Assembly (NCBI RefSeq): GCF_031877795.1
Contig: NC_133940.1
Coordinates: forward strand, 4,589,985-4,653,984
DNA length: 64,000 bases
DNA from: Strix aluco
Lineage: Eukaryota > Chordata > Aves > Strigiformes > Strigidae
Direction: 5' to 3'
Below, piece after piece: positions 40,201 to 62,691 of the stretch; positions within the stretch are counted from its first letter, which is position 1; each line of letters begins with the position of its first letter. Below the pieces are notes generated by a model. That model saw nothing but the letters and a program-made list of their open reading frames with translations. It was not told the DNA's origin and searched no databases. The position numbers were made by a program, and so were the translations under genes.

Positions 40201-43200
40201 CTGGCAGCACATCGGAGGTGGAGAGATGTTCCCCCAGCACCACCAAGCCCCTGCGGTCAGAGGCCACCACACAGGGCACTGCAGGGCCTCCCGCCTGCTG
40301 TCCCGGCGGTGGCTGCAGGGCTGCTGCCTGCACTGCACAGACTCTTCGCATCCCAGCGGCTCTCCTCAGGCTGGCTGAGCCCCCTACTTGTCCCAAGCAG
40401 GAAGGAGTTGAAGGGGGAATTAGTACAGCCTAGTCTTGAGGTACACAGGTCTTCCCTGCCCTAGCCCTGTGCTGAAAAAGGGAAGGCAAGGCACCCAGGT
40501 CACCCAGAGAAGAGGCTGCCCGCTCCACTCTGTTCCCCAGTCCTGGGGGCCAGCACTCACCATCTCCCTTCCTCCCCAGACACCACACGCCCCCAGAAGA
40601 AGAATGAGGTGGATGGGAAGGACTACTACTTTGTCTCCACCGAAGAGATGACCCGGGACATCTCAGCCAACGAGTTCCTGGAGTTTGGAAGCTACCAGGG
40701 AAACATGTTTGGCACCAAGTTTGAAACAGTGCACAAGATCCACCAGCAGGACAAAGTTGCTATTTTGGACATTGAGCCCCAGGTAGGGAGCAGGAGAAGG
40801 GGTGGGCAGGATGGGGGCTGCCACAGATTGAACTCCCTGTGTGTTGGCTGTGACCGTCCCTGCCTTCCCTGGTGCACTGCCCACCCACCCTTCCCAAAGG
40901 AAAAAGCCAGGGAGTGCTGGGGTGGCATTTCCCTTCCCAGGACATGGGTGCAGTGAGGGTATTCCCTGCCACAGCACACACCTGGCTGTGACAGCAAGGC
41001 CAGGGCCAGGCAGCCAGGGAGGGAAAGGGACCCTTTCACCTCTCTGACACTGAGCATGTGGGTGCTGCTTTGCAAAGTGGCAGTTGTGCCCAGTAGCCAG
41101 CCCAGAGCAGGGCTGGGGATGCCCTAAGGCCCCCCCCAGTGAGGTACGGGGGCAGGTCCATGTTGGGACCCCTGCTCCAGCTTCACCCAGCAACCCCCAG
41201 GCTCAGGAGTACCCAGAGAGCCCACGGCCCCAGACCGGGGTGGCCCCTCGAGCCCACCACTGCATCACAGGCACTATCACACTCTGGCTGGGGGGCAGCG
41301 TGGGGTAGTGGGGGACGGGAGCCAGCTGCCTGCACTTGCTCCCATCCCGAGGAACAGCCACACTGATAACTACCCCTTCTCTCCACAGACCCTGAAGATT
41401 GTCCGCACAGCCGAGCTCTCCCCGTTCATAGTCTTCATAGCCCCAACAGACAAGGCAGAGCAGGTGGGTGGCAGGGTGCCAGCTCCCGCTCTGGCTGTGC
41501 TCGCCAGCCCGCGGCAGGGGGTCGAGGAGCCAGCTGCAGCAGCCCAGGGCTCTCTCCCTGCTCCACATGAGCTTCTTCCTGTCCGCAGTGATTTTTGTGG
41601 TCCAGGAGACCGGAGCGACTTCCTCAGCCCAGATCTGAGAAACAGGAATTGGCGATTCCTGTAGCTGCATACTCTCTCCCAGCAGCATCATCGGCCGCTA
41701 ACATGTAGTGGGGCACACAGCCCAGCACAGCTGCAGAGCAGGAACATTTATCCTGCCAGCAGCTATGCAAAGGGAGGACGCAAACAGCAGCTCCTTTCAT
41801 TCTTTCCCTCATTAAGATGCTCATCCCTCCAAAATTAGGATGAAAGCAGCACTGCCGCCACAGTTAACTCGCACAGCACCAAGCACCGCGAGGCTGGCAG
41901 CCGCAGCCTGGACCAGCTCCCTGAGGAATGGCCACAGGGAGAGGGGGAGTTATGGGAGAACAGGGAAACCCACAGAGCTGTGCTCCTCCTGGGCTCGTGG
42001 CCAGCCAAGGCCCCTCTCCCAACCTATTAATTTGGGGTTGATAAAGCTTAAAGTACAGCTAGTTTCCAGGGAGGACATTTATGCAGCCTTCAGAGCAAGC
42101 GTTGTACAGACATTTAGAGGCACATTAACCTGCAGAGGATTGTGAAGCCAGATGCAGAAGGCTGGGGGGGGGTCGGGGAAACGGGGCTGGTTAGGAAGCT
42201 GCCCCCACTGCCACCCCATCACCCACCCCTGCCCCCAGACAGAGGACTGAGCTCCTGCCGCAGTGGTGCAGGCACTATATATAGCTGCCTGCCGCAGCTC
42301 AGGTAACTGCTTACTAGAAGGGATGCAGCAGAGCCAAAACGCGACCCAGCAGGGCTCACATATCCCAGGCAAACTGCTTATTGCACTCCTCTCCCCATCC
42401 CCAAGAGCTGCAGAGCAACGCACAGCAGAGCTGCAGTGAGCACCAGCACCCCAGGCTCACACCCCCCCACCCACCCCCAGGCACAGCAGCAGGGAGCCCC
42501 ATTCAGGGAGATGGTGGGAATGGGTCTGGACTGTGCTGGGTGGCCGCAGGAGCACTCCTGGGATGCCCCTGCTAACTGGGGAGCTGCACAGAGTAGCCAC
42601 ACCAGCAGGAGGGGGCAGGCAGCTTTACTTTTACTAGGAATTTAACTCTCTCGCAGCCAAAACCAGGACGGGGAGGCTGGTACACCTCTGCCAGCCAGGC
42701 TGTTCTGCTCAAAGGCCAGTGGGGGAGGGACCATCCTGCAGGGATCCTACCTTGAAAGCAGCTTTTGGCCTTGAGCTGGCTACACTGCCTCGTGTATTAA
42801 TGAGCAGTCTGCAGCTCAGTGAACCTGCTCCTCCCAGAAAGCTGCCACGAAGCATTTTAAAGATAAATACAAGACCAAGCAGGTCTGGCCTCACTCTAGC
42901 AGGTAACCCGATGCTCCCAGCATTGCATAAAAGTCCAGCAAAATTCCCACACGCTCCCAGAGATCACACAGCTCCTAGCTTGTCAGACAAGCTGCAGGGA
43001 TGCTCTGTTCTCTGATACTTAGCAACCACTTCAGTTGTTTCGGTGGTGGGTGTTTGCCTGTTGGGTGGGCTGTGAGATTCCCCTCCTCCCCAGCCTTCTG
43101 AGCACTCTCTCACCTTTCTTGCAGTCAGAGGCTTTGCAGCAGCTCCGGAAGGACTCGGAGAGCATCCGGAGCCGATACGCACACTACTTCGACCTCTCGC

Positions 43201-43301
43201 TGGTCAACAACGGGGTGGAAGAAAGCCTCCAGCTGCTGCAGGAAGCCTTCGAGCAGGCCTGCAGCTCCCCACAGTGGGTGCCCGTCTCGTGGGTCTACTG
43301 A
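24207..43301 (+). CDS. MPP1: Membrane palmitoylated protein 1 (p55), MAGUK scaffold
   Basis: Membrane-associated guanylate kinase homologue that links glycophorin C and protein 4.1 under the plasma membrane. Twelve coding exons: 24207-24302, 30811-30954, 31305-31383, 32411-32496, 33665-33733, 37876-38072, 38343-38449, 39387-39467, 40055-40135, 40580-40782, 41389-41463, 43125-43301 (TGA). They join into 464 residues (human 466). Order: N-terminus [28 protein letters not shown] about 70-150 ([35 protein letters not shown]); SH3 about 160-225 ([30 protein letters not shown]); basic 4.1-binding motif [17 protein letters not shown]; guanylate-kinase-like domain about 282 to the end. The P-loop reads GASGVGRSH, with Arg where active kinases have Lys, as in the catalytically poor MAGUK family. 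The C-terminus is [12 protein letters not shown]. Start chosen by homology and by its place in the CpG island. Confidence 0.97.
25270..25295. repeat. Poly(A) tract in MPP1 intron 1
   Basis: An uninterrupted run of about 26 A in intron 1 (24303-30810). I see no retroposed gene immediately upstream of it. The rest of this 6.5-kb intron is moderately GC-rich and contains no recognisable gene or repeat. Confidence 0.8.
34521..34585. repeat. (GGGAT)13 microsatellite in MPP1 intron 5
   Basis: Thirteen perfect GGGAT units run from 34521 to 34585. A pure array of this length is probably polymorphic. The rest of intron 5 (33734-37875) holds a (TCCC)n run and a CR1 element. Confidence 0.95.
37103..37127. 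repeat. (TCCC)n microsatellite in MPP1 intron 5
   Basis: Six to seven CCCT units lie about 135 bases upstream of the CR1 insertion. Confidence 0.85.
37262..37760 (+). mobile_element. CR1 LINE 3' fragment in MPP1 intron 5
   Basis: It begins within the CR1 reverse transcriptase (APHSKKAIE, then the RVQRRA..LV-like segment) and continues through [14 protein letters not shown]-, [14 protein letters not shown]- and [19 protein letters not shown]-type stretches. It ends with the octamer-like GATTCTGTGATTCTGTG at 37744-37760. It lies in the same orientation as MPP1, 115 bases before the exon 6 acceptor, and is 5'-truncated. Confidence 0.93.
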
Positions 43302-44382
43302 GAGGGCATCCACCCCCAGCTGCTTCCATCGACCATCCTGCAGCCACCGGGAGAAACCTTCTCCTCCGCTTCCCCTGACCACACGCAGTCCAGCACAACC
43401 CCCTTCCCCTGTACTCCACGGACATGGTCTCCAATCGGTCAACACACACGTAGGGTCTCCAGATCTCCTCTCCCTGGGGAACGCAGGACAGGGGCTGCCC
43501 AGGGGACGCCTGCCTGCCGCAGCATTGCGGTGCAGTGCTAAGTTGGTGGCTCCAGCAGAGCCCTGGGCACCCCATAAGCTGAGAGCACAGCTCCCCACCC
43601 CACCGGGCAAGGGAAGGCACAGTCCTGCTGTAGCACCTGGCCTGTCTCTGCGTCAGTCCCAAGGAAGTGGTAGAGCAGGGGCTTCTAGGCAGATGTCCCC
43701 TGCCATCACAGGGGTGCCTACTGCACCACCACCACCCTGAAAGCCTGGCTGGTGTCTGTGAGGCTTCAAGGAAGCCCACAGCTTAGGATGCTTCACACAG
43801 ATCACACCAGGGCTTCTACATCCAAGGGTTTCCCCTCACGAACAGGGAAAGAGCTGAAGTGTGGATTTGACAAAGGGAGCATGGAGCATTCTATCCCCAG
43901 GCAGGTCTCACCCTGCATTCTGAGGTTGCAGTTGTCAGATTCATCCTGTGCAACTGTAGTTGTAAAAACTTACTGTATTTAAATTCTCACCGTGCAGCTT
44001 GGATTGTTACCACCTGGCCAGAGAAACTGGGCAGCAGCTGAGGAAGTCCCACAGACCCAACCCCATAGGGACAGATCAATGGGTAAATTAGATCCAGCCA
44101 CAAGCATCTGTTGCATGCAGTAGAAAGTATCTCTGCAAAGACCATCCAGGCATGTTCTCCAGAGTCTAGGGTGTCTTGCACACTGTATGCAAACATAAGA
44201 GCCACCCCCACAAAGGGGTTTCTTTTTCTGCAGGAGTGTACTGACACACCAGCCCCACCATGACCATGTCCAGGAAGCATCACCATGGCTCCTGGGCAAA
44301 CCACAGCCATCATTTAGGTGTTCAGCAGTCAGCTAGGGGAAGGGGGTTAAGTAGTCTTGTGCAATTTTTTAAGGATGCCAAA

Positions 44383-44454
44383 AATAAAATCTGTTGATGT
44401 GCAATAGGGACTTTCGTTCTGATCCACTGCAGGGAAACAACGAGCAGCAATAAA
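44383..44454 (+). terminator. MPP1 poly(A) signals (AATAAA at 44383-44388 and 44449-44454)
   Basis: Two canonical hexamers about 1.1 kb after the MPP1 stop, the second followed by the GT-rich GCTGTGACTGGTGTTTT. The 3' UTR would therefore run from 43302 to about 44475. Confidence 0.75.
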
Positions 44455-44916
44455 CGTGTGCTGAAACACTGCTGTGACTGGTGTTTTACCTCTTAGGCCG
44501 AGCACTGGCTCACAGCTGGAAGTCTGTTCCCACCTCCCTGACCCCAACACTCTCAAGGTCAGGCAGGCCAGGACCAAACAGCCCCTCCAGCCACTCTCTC
44601 CAGCACAGGCAAAGGAGTAAAGAGACCACCCAGCACACATCCCAGTGGGTTTTACCAAAGTGGAGGGTGTGGCCCCTATGCACCTGCAAAGGCCTGGCCA
44701 GCAACAAAGGCCCTTCTAGTGATGGTCCACACCAACATGACCACTTCTGTGCACCAGCAGGTTCTTCAGAAGCGCTGGGCAGAAGGGGCTGCCCTTTACC
44801 TGCCCAGCTGCAGCATACACGTGTGTAAAGCTGCCTCCCCTCCTGATGAACAGAACACTGACCTCTTATAGGAGGAGCCAGATGAGCAAGAAAATCACCC
44901 ATTCAAAAATAGGGCT

Positions 44917-44922
44917 TTTATT
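44917..44922 (-). terminator. DKC1 poly(A) signal
   Basis: TTTATT on the + strand, so AATAAA on the minus strand, 1.3 kb beyond the DKC1 stop. It lies about 460 bases from the last MPP1 signal, and the two genes converge here. The DKC1 3' UTR is then about 44900-46222. Confidence 0.65.
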
Positions 44923-46222
44923 TTTATGTAAAAAAGCGTAAATAAAAATGGACTCTCTTTTTTCTGCTCAGGTTGACGGCCACCAGCTGCTGGCCCCACT
45001 GCCTGCGTGTATCTCTAGCATTGGAGGCGACAAAAAGTTAAGACAAAAGCAATGCACGAGGCTAAGACAAACGTTACAGAATCTCTGCAGGGATGAAGCT
45101 CAGAACAAAGCAGCCTGGATCCTTCCCTCCCTGTTAGAAGGGGCTGAAATCCTGGCTCAGCACCACCCCTGTGACAGAGGAGAGACCTCCCACTCCCAGC
45201 AAGCCACCCCAGATAAGGAAATTAGGGCAAGTCTTTCTGAAATCACTCAAGCCCCACACCCAGTGCCCCATGCAGAGCTGCCTCTGGCCAAGGTTTTCCT
45301 CACAAGGACTTTGGTCCCAACAGCTCTTTAGAAAAGCATATGGTCAGCCACCTTCTGGTCACTTTGCTTCTGCCCCCCAGCAGCACCCCTGCTCCTAGCC
45401 TTCAGAGCATATTGGATACCAAAACCAGGGAAGGCAACTGAAAGCACCACAATCCCATTCCAGTAACTGGGTAAAGAAAAGCAAAGAGCCATCAAGAAGC
45501 ACACACTAACAAGGTCACTGGGGCACTGGGGCTGGGGAATCAGCTGACACAAGCAGGTCCCCACACTATAAAGCAAAAACCAGGAATTTAATGTTCTAAT
45601 CCTTTTATGATAAAGTTAAAAAATGTACTGAAAAATATCTGGGTGGACTATTTGATCTCATCTAGCTGAGAGTCAAGTCAAGCACATGGCCAGGTTAAAA
45701 CGAACCAGAGCCCTTCAAATAACCAATGTGACTGTCCCCACCCAAACCCATTCAGATGGGCCATGACAAAGCCAGTCCTCCAGACACCAACATGTTCTGT
45801 GACTGTCAGGTAACAGCTCCAACCTTGGAAGAAAAGGAAGAAAGAGGCAGGACAGGAGGGGGGAGAAACATTATTCCTCCCTCTCAAGGTGAAAACAGAC
45901 ACCAAGTAAGAGCCAGGAGCTACAGCTTCCCTGAAGATACCACTTCTATTGGCATCACGGTGTTCAGCTTCAGAGAGCAATCCAGCGCAGCGGCAGTGAG
46001 GCACCCTGCTCCTCTGACAACCCTTAAAACAGGATGAGGAGGGGTACCCGAGCAGGGAGGATCCTGGGCAAACACACCTGCTCACTCGTATACACAGTAG
46101 AAAAGGAACTTGGAACTTGCTGGCTCCTCTGTGACACAGCCAGTCCTCTCTTTCTCACGGCCTCAGACTCCTCCATCCCCACCACGAGGTCGAGGTCGCC
46201 TGCTTTGGACAGATCCAGTTGC

Positions 46223-57374
<11,152 letters not shown>

Positions 57375-57989
57375 GGCCGCGCCGCGTGGTTCTGCCGCCG
57401 CGCAGGGACCGGAAGGGCCGCCCCGTCCCGACAGGCCCCGCGCCAGCACCGCCGGCCCCGCCCCCTCCGGTCCCGCCCCCCGCCGCCGCCGGGCGGCCCG
57501 TGTCGTACCGGCGGGCGCGGCGCCGCTCCGGGCCGGGCGGGAAGCGCGGGGGGAGCAGGTGGCTAACGGTGGAGTGTCCTTCCTCGGCCGCCGCCGGGCA
57601 GCAGCAGCCGTCGGCGTGAGCCCGGTGAACCCGCCCGTCCTTCCTGCGGCCCCCGCACCGGCGGGACACGGGAACCCTCATCAGCCGCCGCTCGCCGAGC
57701 CGCTCCGCTCCGCCGCGTGCGTGCGGGGCTTTCCCGAGGCGGGGGAACCCACGGGCAGCGCGAGGACCCGCCAGCTCCCCCGGGAGCGCGGGGCGGGGCC
57801 GGGAGTACCGGCGGCCACGCCCCCTCCCGCCACCGGCAGCCCCGGGGAGCGGCGTGGCGCGGCAGCTCGCGCGGGAGGGCGCCTCCTCGAAGCGGGGGGA
57901 CACACATCCCACTGCCCGAGCGGCGCGGAGCGCTCGGTGCCCCCGGGACAGGCCGAGGGCTCATCCTGCCGAGCCTGGCGCGGGGGGCG

Positions 57990-59670
57990 GGCGCGGTCCG
58001 AGGGCGAAGGCTGCAGCTCCGGCCGGGGGGGCCGCGCTGTGTACACCCCCCCGGAGCTGCTGCGGCGCCGGCCTCAGGCTGCAGGACGTGCCCAGACCTT
58101 CCTCCGGGGCAGGGCCGGGCGGCAGAGCTGCCTGCGAGAGCTGCGGCCGGGCGGAGGAGCTCCTGCGGCAGGTGCTGAGCTGCAGGAGGCGGTGGGAAGG
58201 CTGCAGCGGCAGGGGGGTGAGGAGGGGGCAGAGAGCCGCTTCCACGCACAGTCTGCAGTGGACCCACGGCCACACACCCAGAAACCCCCCCCCAGCGGCA
58301 CACGCGGAAGGGAGGGGGGCAATAATGCAGAAGGATGGAAGCTTGCAACAGCAAGGACCTGCAGGAGGAAGGGACTTCCCCCGAAGCCTGAGGTGCCCTT
58401 GCAGAACCACTTCACCGCTCTGCGGACTGAAGAGGAAAGACCCGTGACATCAGGAGAGACGCTGGAGCAGAGTACGGCAGCCCGGCCTGCTCCCGGTGAC
58501 AACCGGCACAACCAAGAAAGGGCGGTGGGTGATAGCGGTGGGCGGCTCTTCTGAGAGGGACAGAGGCACCCACCTGCCACACGCTCTAGAGAGGTGTGCT
58601 GCTTACCGGGTTCGTATCAGGGATGTCACCGAGACACTGCCGAGCCTTGTACAGCCCATTGACTGTTACCTGCTGCTGTGGTTTCACGTGGGCACCAGTG
58701 ATACAGCCAGGGGCAGTCTGAGGAGTATCAAGAAGATTACAGAGCCCTGGGTACAGCAGTAAGGGACCCTGGAGCACGGGTAGTTCTTTCATCAATGCTC
58801 CCGGTCAAAGGGAAGGAGTTTGAAAGGGTCACTCGAATCTGGCAAATCAACTATTGGTTACAGGACTGGTGCCACAGCCAAGGGTTTGCTACTGAGACCA
58901 TGGGACTCTCTTTGAGAAACCTGGCCTACTGGGGGCTGAGGGGGGCCACCTGTCAGAGAAGGGGAAGAGCATCTTCAGCCATACACCTGCCTGGTGAAGA
59001 GGGCTTTAAACTAGTCAGGCAAGGGGAACCTCAGTCCATCCCACTCCTGCCAGCTTGACGCCAGTGCCAGCAATAGATGCCCAGAGGCTGGAGAGGGGTC
59101 AGCAGGAGAGCACCTGAAGAGCAGCACAGAGGAATTCCAGCCAGAAAGTCAGCTTCACTGCGGGCCCAACTTAAATGCCTCTATGCAAACACACGTAGCA
59201 TGGGGAATAAATGAGGAGCTAGAGATGCGTGCACGCCTGCGGGGCTACAATGTTATTGACATCACGGAGATGTCATGGGATGGCTCCTTCATGGAGTGCT
59301 GGAATGGAGGGGTACAGGCTCTTGAGGAAGGACAGGCAGGGGAGACAAGGAGGGGGTGTCACCCTCTATGTCAGTGCCCAGCTGGAGTGCAGGGAGCTCT
59401 GCCTGGGGATGGGTGAGGAGCCGAGCGAGAGCTTATGGGTCAGGACTAAAGGGAGGGCAGGGACAGGTGATGTTATAGCGGGGGTCTGCTACAGACCATC
59501 TGACCAGGAAGACCAAGCAGATGAGGGGCTCTATAGACAGATAGGAACAGCCTCACGTTCACAAGCCCTGGTCCTCATGGGGGACTTCAAACATCCCGAT
59601 ACCTGTTGAAGGGACAGCACAGCAGGACATAAGCAATTCAGGAAGTTCACGGAATGCATTGATGATAGCT
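57990..59670 (+). mobile_element. CR1 LINE, 5' part (ORF1 and endonuclease)
   Basis: ORF1 traces: CESCGRAEELLRQVL, then KGLPPKPEVPLQNHFTALRTEEERPVTSGETLE, RIRDVTETLPSLVQPIDCY, FHVGTSDTARGSLRSIKK, LPVKGKEFERVTRIWQINYWL and WCHSQGF, typical of the CR1 zinc-finger/esterase ORF1. ORF2 endonuclease traces: YANTRSMGNK-like, DITEMSWDG, RQGRQGGGVTLYVSAQ, GVCYRPSDQEDQADE and ALVLMGDF. It spans several frames and stops near KFTECIDD at about 59670. Reverse transcriptase and 3' end are absent, unlike ordinary 5'-truncated CR1 copies. The left edge is approximate. Confidence 0.85.
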
Positions 59671-59679
59671 GGTGGTGCG

Positions 59680-60200
59680 CACCACAAGCTCCCGCCAGCG
59701 TCTGCCTTTGTGGAAGAGGATGCAGGGGTCCAGGGGGGAGTGACAGATGAACCCCTCACAGCACTGAGTGGGGGGAAACAGCACGTGTAGGACAGCAAAG
59801 ACAACTGCCCTGGTCTTAGCACAACTCTGTGCACCCCAAACGGGCGGCCCTTCCACCAGTGCCATCTGGTTTTTCTGTCTGAGCTCAGCGCACCGAGTGA
59901 AAGCTCTTCCCAAGTTCTTGGAACACAAGACATTTTAATAATTCCAATCTGTGATTCTTACGGCTTTTAACAGATTGCCAGGAATTCGTTGTCACTTGAT
60001 CAACTTCATTCTTTGGGGCACTTTAGGGGCTGCAACATTAACATGCAAGTTTTAGAAAAATACTTATCCATCAGCCAGAGTCAGGCCTGAAACTTTTCAG
60101 AACGTGAAAGTGAGCTTGAAAGCAGAGCGTGACTAAAATTACACCCTTGTCCCAAACAAGAGTTCTGGCTGTCCCTCTGTTCCACGCTCTCGGCACAGAC
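59680..60200. other. Unassigned sequence between CR1 and retroviral fossil
   Basis: The minus strand is open for about 90 codons at 59647-59928, but I recognise no family in it. The segment 59940-60200 is AT-richer and featureless. It could be part of either neighbouring element. Confidence 0.3.
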
Positions 60201-61384
60201 ATGACTTAGTTATTTACCTGGGCTACTTGTTTGTGTTTTGGGGGTATGTTCTCCATGTGGTCAGCTTTCACACAGACAATGTTTCTTGCTGCAGAGACAG
60301 ACGGGTATTTAATTGTTCTGTTTCAGGGCATGTAAACCACTGTAGCATCTGGCAGCATAAAGTGTGGAGGGGCCTTTCCCCTGAACAAAAAATAGAAGGA
60401 AACAGAAAAAACCTGGTGTCTAAGAGCCCCACTAAATCCTGGGATGTTGAAACCACTGGACCTGCGCCCCATTTTCTCGTAGATGTTTTTGTACCCCCAC
60501 TACAAACCTGGCCACTTGTGCGTCTCCATCTAAGAGGCTGGTCCTAGTGGGAACAAAGGGCCCAGGCACAGCCAAGTACCTGCCAAGCACTATTCCTGCT
60601 GGTGACAACCCCAGAGGTTGGCGAGGGGGATTTCTAATATCCCATAGCACTATTCTTAAAAACTCAGGCCATCTCAAACCTGCCTGACTACGAGTTTGAG
60701 CAATTGTGGTTTCGAGAGTTCTATTCATTTCTCCACCTGTCCTGACAACTGTGGATCATGTGCAACATCTCGTTGCCACCATATTCCTAGAGGTTTGTAG
60801 ATACTGTTTGTTATTCCCGCTGAAAAATGAGAACCCCTATCAGATTCGATGGCTTCAGGAACTCCCCATTTGGGAATGATTTCCCACAAAAGTGCCCTGG
60901 CCACTCCCGCAGTAGCAGCTTTCCTGGCGGGAAAAGCTTCTCCCCATCCTGAGCCTTGGTCCGTGATTCCGGCAGGTGCTTAACTCCGCTCGCAGGAGGC
61001 AGGGCAGCATCATCCACTGGCAGTCTGTGGAACGGGAAGGGTGCCCGTGCTCGTCCTCCAGCCTCCCCTTGGGTTTGGCATCGGAAAACTTCCAATGTGT
61101 GGGACAAGAACTCACAATCCTTTTTACTGCCATATGTATTCTGGGGGCTGCCCACGTTCTCTCAATCTGGTTAACAACTGCTGTCATCCCCCCTCCGCGT
61201 GTTCCATCATGAAACCACCCAGCCAAAGCCATTCAATATTTTCCCAGGAAAATGGGTTTTCCCCCCAGGAGCCCAAATTCCAGTTTCATCTTTCCCAGCC
61301 CCACAACTTTCCCAGCAAGCCCGTTCTTCCTCAAAGACCACTGCAGGTACGTGGGCTGGGTTATGCCCCAGGCCCCATCTCTTA

Positions 61385-61535
61385 CAGGTGTGAGCAGAGA
61401 CTGCGTCCCTCCGACGGGCCGGGGGAACTCACAAGCCCATCGCTGGCTGCTGCGGGGCTGGCGCACCCACCCCACCCACCCCGCTGCAATGGCAGCCAGC
61501 GCCTGGCTCACCCTGCCACTCTCCAAAGCCCCCCC
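61385..61535 (-). repeat. Second copy of the dispersed repeat seen at 18100-18219
   Basis: The inverted match to 18100-18219 includes TGGCAGCCAGCGCCTGGCT and both flanks. It lies on the 5' side of the integrase fossil in that element's orientation, so it may belong to it or be an independent repeat. Confidence 0.5.
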
Positions 61536-61962
61536 ACCCTGCATCAACTTACCCTCATCTCCTCCTCCCAAGCTCTGACTGCATTTATCAGGTTTCTAAG
61601 CCCCCATTCAACATTCTCTCTACCTCTCTGATTATTCTAAGCCCCATCAGGAACACCCTGAGGCCAGGCACGCCAAGTTCCTCCTGGCTGGAGGGTTCAT
61701 TCCGCATTCTTTTTAATTCTCTCCTCTGGACAGAACAACCCTCTCGATAACAGGGTAGCATCGGCCCCGGAGGGATTACATCCCAAAGAAATATTAGAAA
61801 AGAACAATGCACAGTGAGCCACATCTTCCCCTCACCTGGGCATTTCATCTCCCACATACCCAAATCCCCGGGGCTCCAGGGGTGATGGCTGTACCCGTGT
61901 GACACAGGACAGCGGGCGAGGAACATTTCCCACACAGACACCCCCCCACCCACACTGCCGGG

Positions 61963-62030
61963 GGATTAGGGACAACATTAGAAGCCACAGGGTGAAGGAT
62001 TAGGGACAACATTAGAAGCCACAGGGTGAA
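61963..62030. repeat. 34-bp perfect tandem duplication
   Basis: Two identical adjacent 34-bp units, 61963-61996 and 61997-62030, each starting GGATTAGGGACAAC. They lie at the right edge of the retroviral block. The lack of divergence indicates a recent event. Confidence 0.9.
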
Positions 62031-62691
62031 GCCCAACAGAAGGTGACAGCAGAGACGACCCGGGGGAGGGCCGCGGAATCAACAAACGACACAGAGGGAG
62101 GCTACAGGGCGCGCAGGGACCGACTCCGCCGGCTGTTCTACAGAAAGCGCAGCCAGGCCACCGCTGCTGGTCCCCTGACAACCACCTGCACGGCTGCGGC
62201 CTTTCTGTCCGCCACGAGAGCCAAACGCGCGGCCTCGCGCTGGACGCGGCGTCTCTCGTTTTCAGGAGGGGAAAACGAAAATCCAGCTCCTTGTAACGCG
62301 GTGGGGTTTTTAGAGAGAGCAGCTCCAGCAGCCTGCCGTTCCCAGGTGCACAGACACAGGCGCCCCGGGCGAGCTCCTCCCCGCCGAGCGCAGGCAGGTC
62401 TCGGAGGAGCAGCCCGGCTCTGCCCCCCGCCGGCCCTTCTGCCGCGGGGCTGCGCTTTCTCGAGCGCGACGGCTTCCACCGCGCACAGCTCGCAGCTCGC
62501 TACGGCACAAGAGAAAGGAGCAGATGAACACACACGTTTGCCCGCCGATTATTACTCGCTTCCGCTACAGAGCTCGCCCGGGAGATGAAGAAGGGCACGG
62601 AGGCCGCGCGGCCGGAGGCTGGCGGGGGGCTCCGGGCCCGGGCGCCCCGCGGCAGCTCGGCCGGGCCCGTCCGTGCCGCCGGCGGCGGCGC
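62031..62691. other. 3' flank of F8A
   Basis: GC-rich sequence after the F8A stop. Its near part is probably F8A 3' UTR, but no AATAAA or ATTAAA was found on the minus strand here. The + strand open frame at 62043-62588 is Arg/Ala-rich with no family signature. Confidence 0.4.

Larger units (their letters stand above)
60200..62030 (-). mobile_element. Fossil gammaretrovirus-like (class I) ERV fragment, pol integrase region
   Basis: Minus-strand traces of retroviral integrase lie at about 60430-61210: a zinc-binding region near 61100-61150 (YGSKK/KRIVSSCPT-like), a core with ESDRGSHFSAG-like sequence, then GQVERMNRTLETTIAQ and GLSPAGIVLGRY-type stretches. The piece is broken by multiple disruptions and looks old. 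The flanking 60200-60430 and 61210-62030 are assigned only tentatively, and no LTR pair was recognised. It sits between the CR1 5' part and F8A. Confidence 0.7.

Noticed and set aside
59647-59928. Minus-strand open frame of about 90 codons beside the CR1
   Set aside because: No recognisable family, and the flanks are mobile-element debris. Treated as unassigned sequence.
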